Source of the DNA: Candidatus Omnitrophota bacterium
GTDB taxonomy: Bacteria; Omnitrophota; Gorgyraeia; Gygaellales; Profunditerraquicolaceae
DNA length: 6,532 nt
Assembly: GCA_016938245.1 (NCBI GenBank)
Contig: JAFGUY010000041.1
Location: 1-6,532, forward strand
Reading direction: 5' to 3'
The translations under genes were made by a program, and so were the position numbers. Below, in pieces: positions 6,275 through 6,532 of this stretch (its first letter is position 1; each line of letters starts with the position of its first letter). Under the pieces are notes generated by a model, which was not told the origin of the DNA, did not search any database, and was given only the letters and a program-made list of their open reading frames with translations.

Positions 6275-6532
6275 GATTGATAAAGCCAGAAAAAAGATAC
6301 TTAAGGGGGTAAAGGATTATTTTTCCCTTCAGGATAAAAAGGAATTTATTCCCGGGCAGACCCCGATTCCTTATGGCGGCAGGGTTTACGATGAAAGGGA
6401 ACTGATTTCTTTAGTAGATTCTTCCCTGGATTTTTGGTTAACCAGCGGAAGGTACGCGGATAAATTTGAAAATGGGTTAGCTAAGTTTTTAGGGGTTAAA
6501 TATTGCCTTTTGACAAATTCCGGCTCTTCGGC
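6267..6532 (+). CDS. rfbH: CDP-4-keto-6-deoxyglucose 3-dehydrase, RfbH-type, 3' end missing
   Basis: First 88 residues of a protein of about 440, cut by the window end. It is a PMP/PLP- and iron-sulfur-dependent dehydrase (E1, also called DdhC/AscC), which removes the C3 hydroxyl of CDP-4-keto-6-deoxyglucose together with a reductase partner (E3, AscD/DdhD), not seen here. Characteristic RfbH features are visible: EFIPGQTPIPYGGRVYDERELISLVDSS in outline (residues about 26-53), LDFWLTSGRYADKFE, and LGVKYCLLTNSGSSA, the start of the aminotransferase-fold cofactor domain. The conserved LDFWLTxGRYAxxFE stretch separates RfbH from ordinary DegT/DnrJ sugar aminotransferases. The active-site histidine and the FeS cysteines lie beyond the window. 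ATG 6267 lies inside the 3' end of the reductase gene (8-base overlap). AAGG at 6260-6263 lies only 3 nt before this ATG, closer than usual. Confidence 0.9.
   Translation, partial: MDKIDKARKKILKGVKDYFSLQDKKEFIPGQTPIPYGGRVYDERELISLVDSSLDFWLTSGRYADKFENGLAKFLGVKYCLLTNSGSS

Overview
The window is a run of plus-strand, tightly packed genes from a bacterial O-antigen or surface-polysaccharide locus. It appears to cover the middle of a pathway making a CDP-activated 3,6-dideoxyhexose. It opens inside a CDP-glucose 4,6-dehydratase-like gene (rfbG type) and closes inside an rfbH-type gene (CDP-4-keto-6-deoxyglucose 3-dehydrase). No rRNA, tRNA, CRISPR array, transposase gene or minus-strand gene is supported. 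The content points to a Gram-negative-type bacterium with lipopolysaccharide. The taxon cannot be fixed from the sequence; the moderate GC and the palindromic repeat would fit an environmental lineage known mainly from metagenomes, but that is a guess.

Layout: (1) 2-820, 3' part of the rfbG-like dehydratase. Its last codons run through an 18-nt tandem duplication and a near-perfect 19-bp palindrome. (2) 817-1460, a metallo-beta-lactamase-fold hydrolase broken by an internal deletion plus frameshift. (3) 1461-1646, an AT-rich gap (about 28% GC by hand count). (4) 1647-5381, a lower-GC, closely spaced three-gene block: acylating acetaldehyde dehydrogenase (DmpF/MhpF family), 4-hydroxy-2-oxovalerate aldolase (DmpG/MhpE family) and a thiamine-diphosphate (ThDP) enzyme of the acetolactate synthase superfamily. 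(5) 5378-6274, an extended short-chain dehydrogenase/reductase. (6) 6267-6532, the start of rfbH.

How the genes may work together (inference): DmpF/DmpG enzymes are best known from aromatic meta-cleavage catabolism, but no ring-cleavage gene is present and both flanks are nucleotide-sugar genes. Run in the synthetic direction, they would turn acetyl-CoA into acetaldehyde and join it to pyruvate, giving 4-hydroxy-2-oxopentanoate. A YerE-like ThDP enzyme could decarboxylate that acid and add the resulting four-carbon acyl unit to C4 of the CDP-3,6-dideoxy-4-ketohexose made by the RfbG/RfbH steps. The short-chain reductase could then reduce the new ketone. The expected product is a 4-C-branched ten-carbon deoxysugar with the skeleton of erwiniose, rather than yersiniose with its two-carbon branch. 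This is the most interesting hypothesis in the window.
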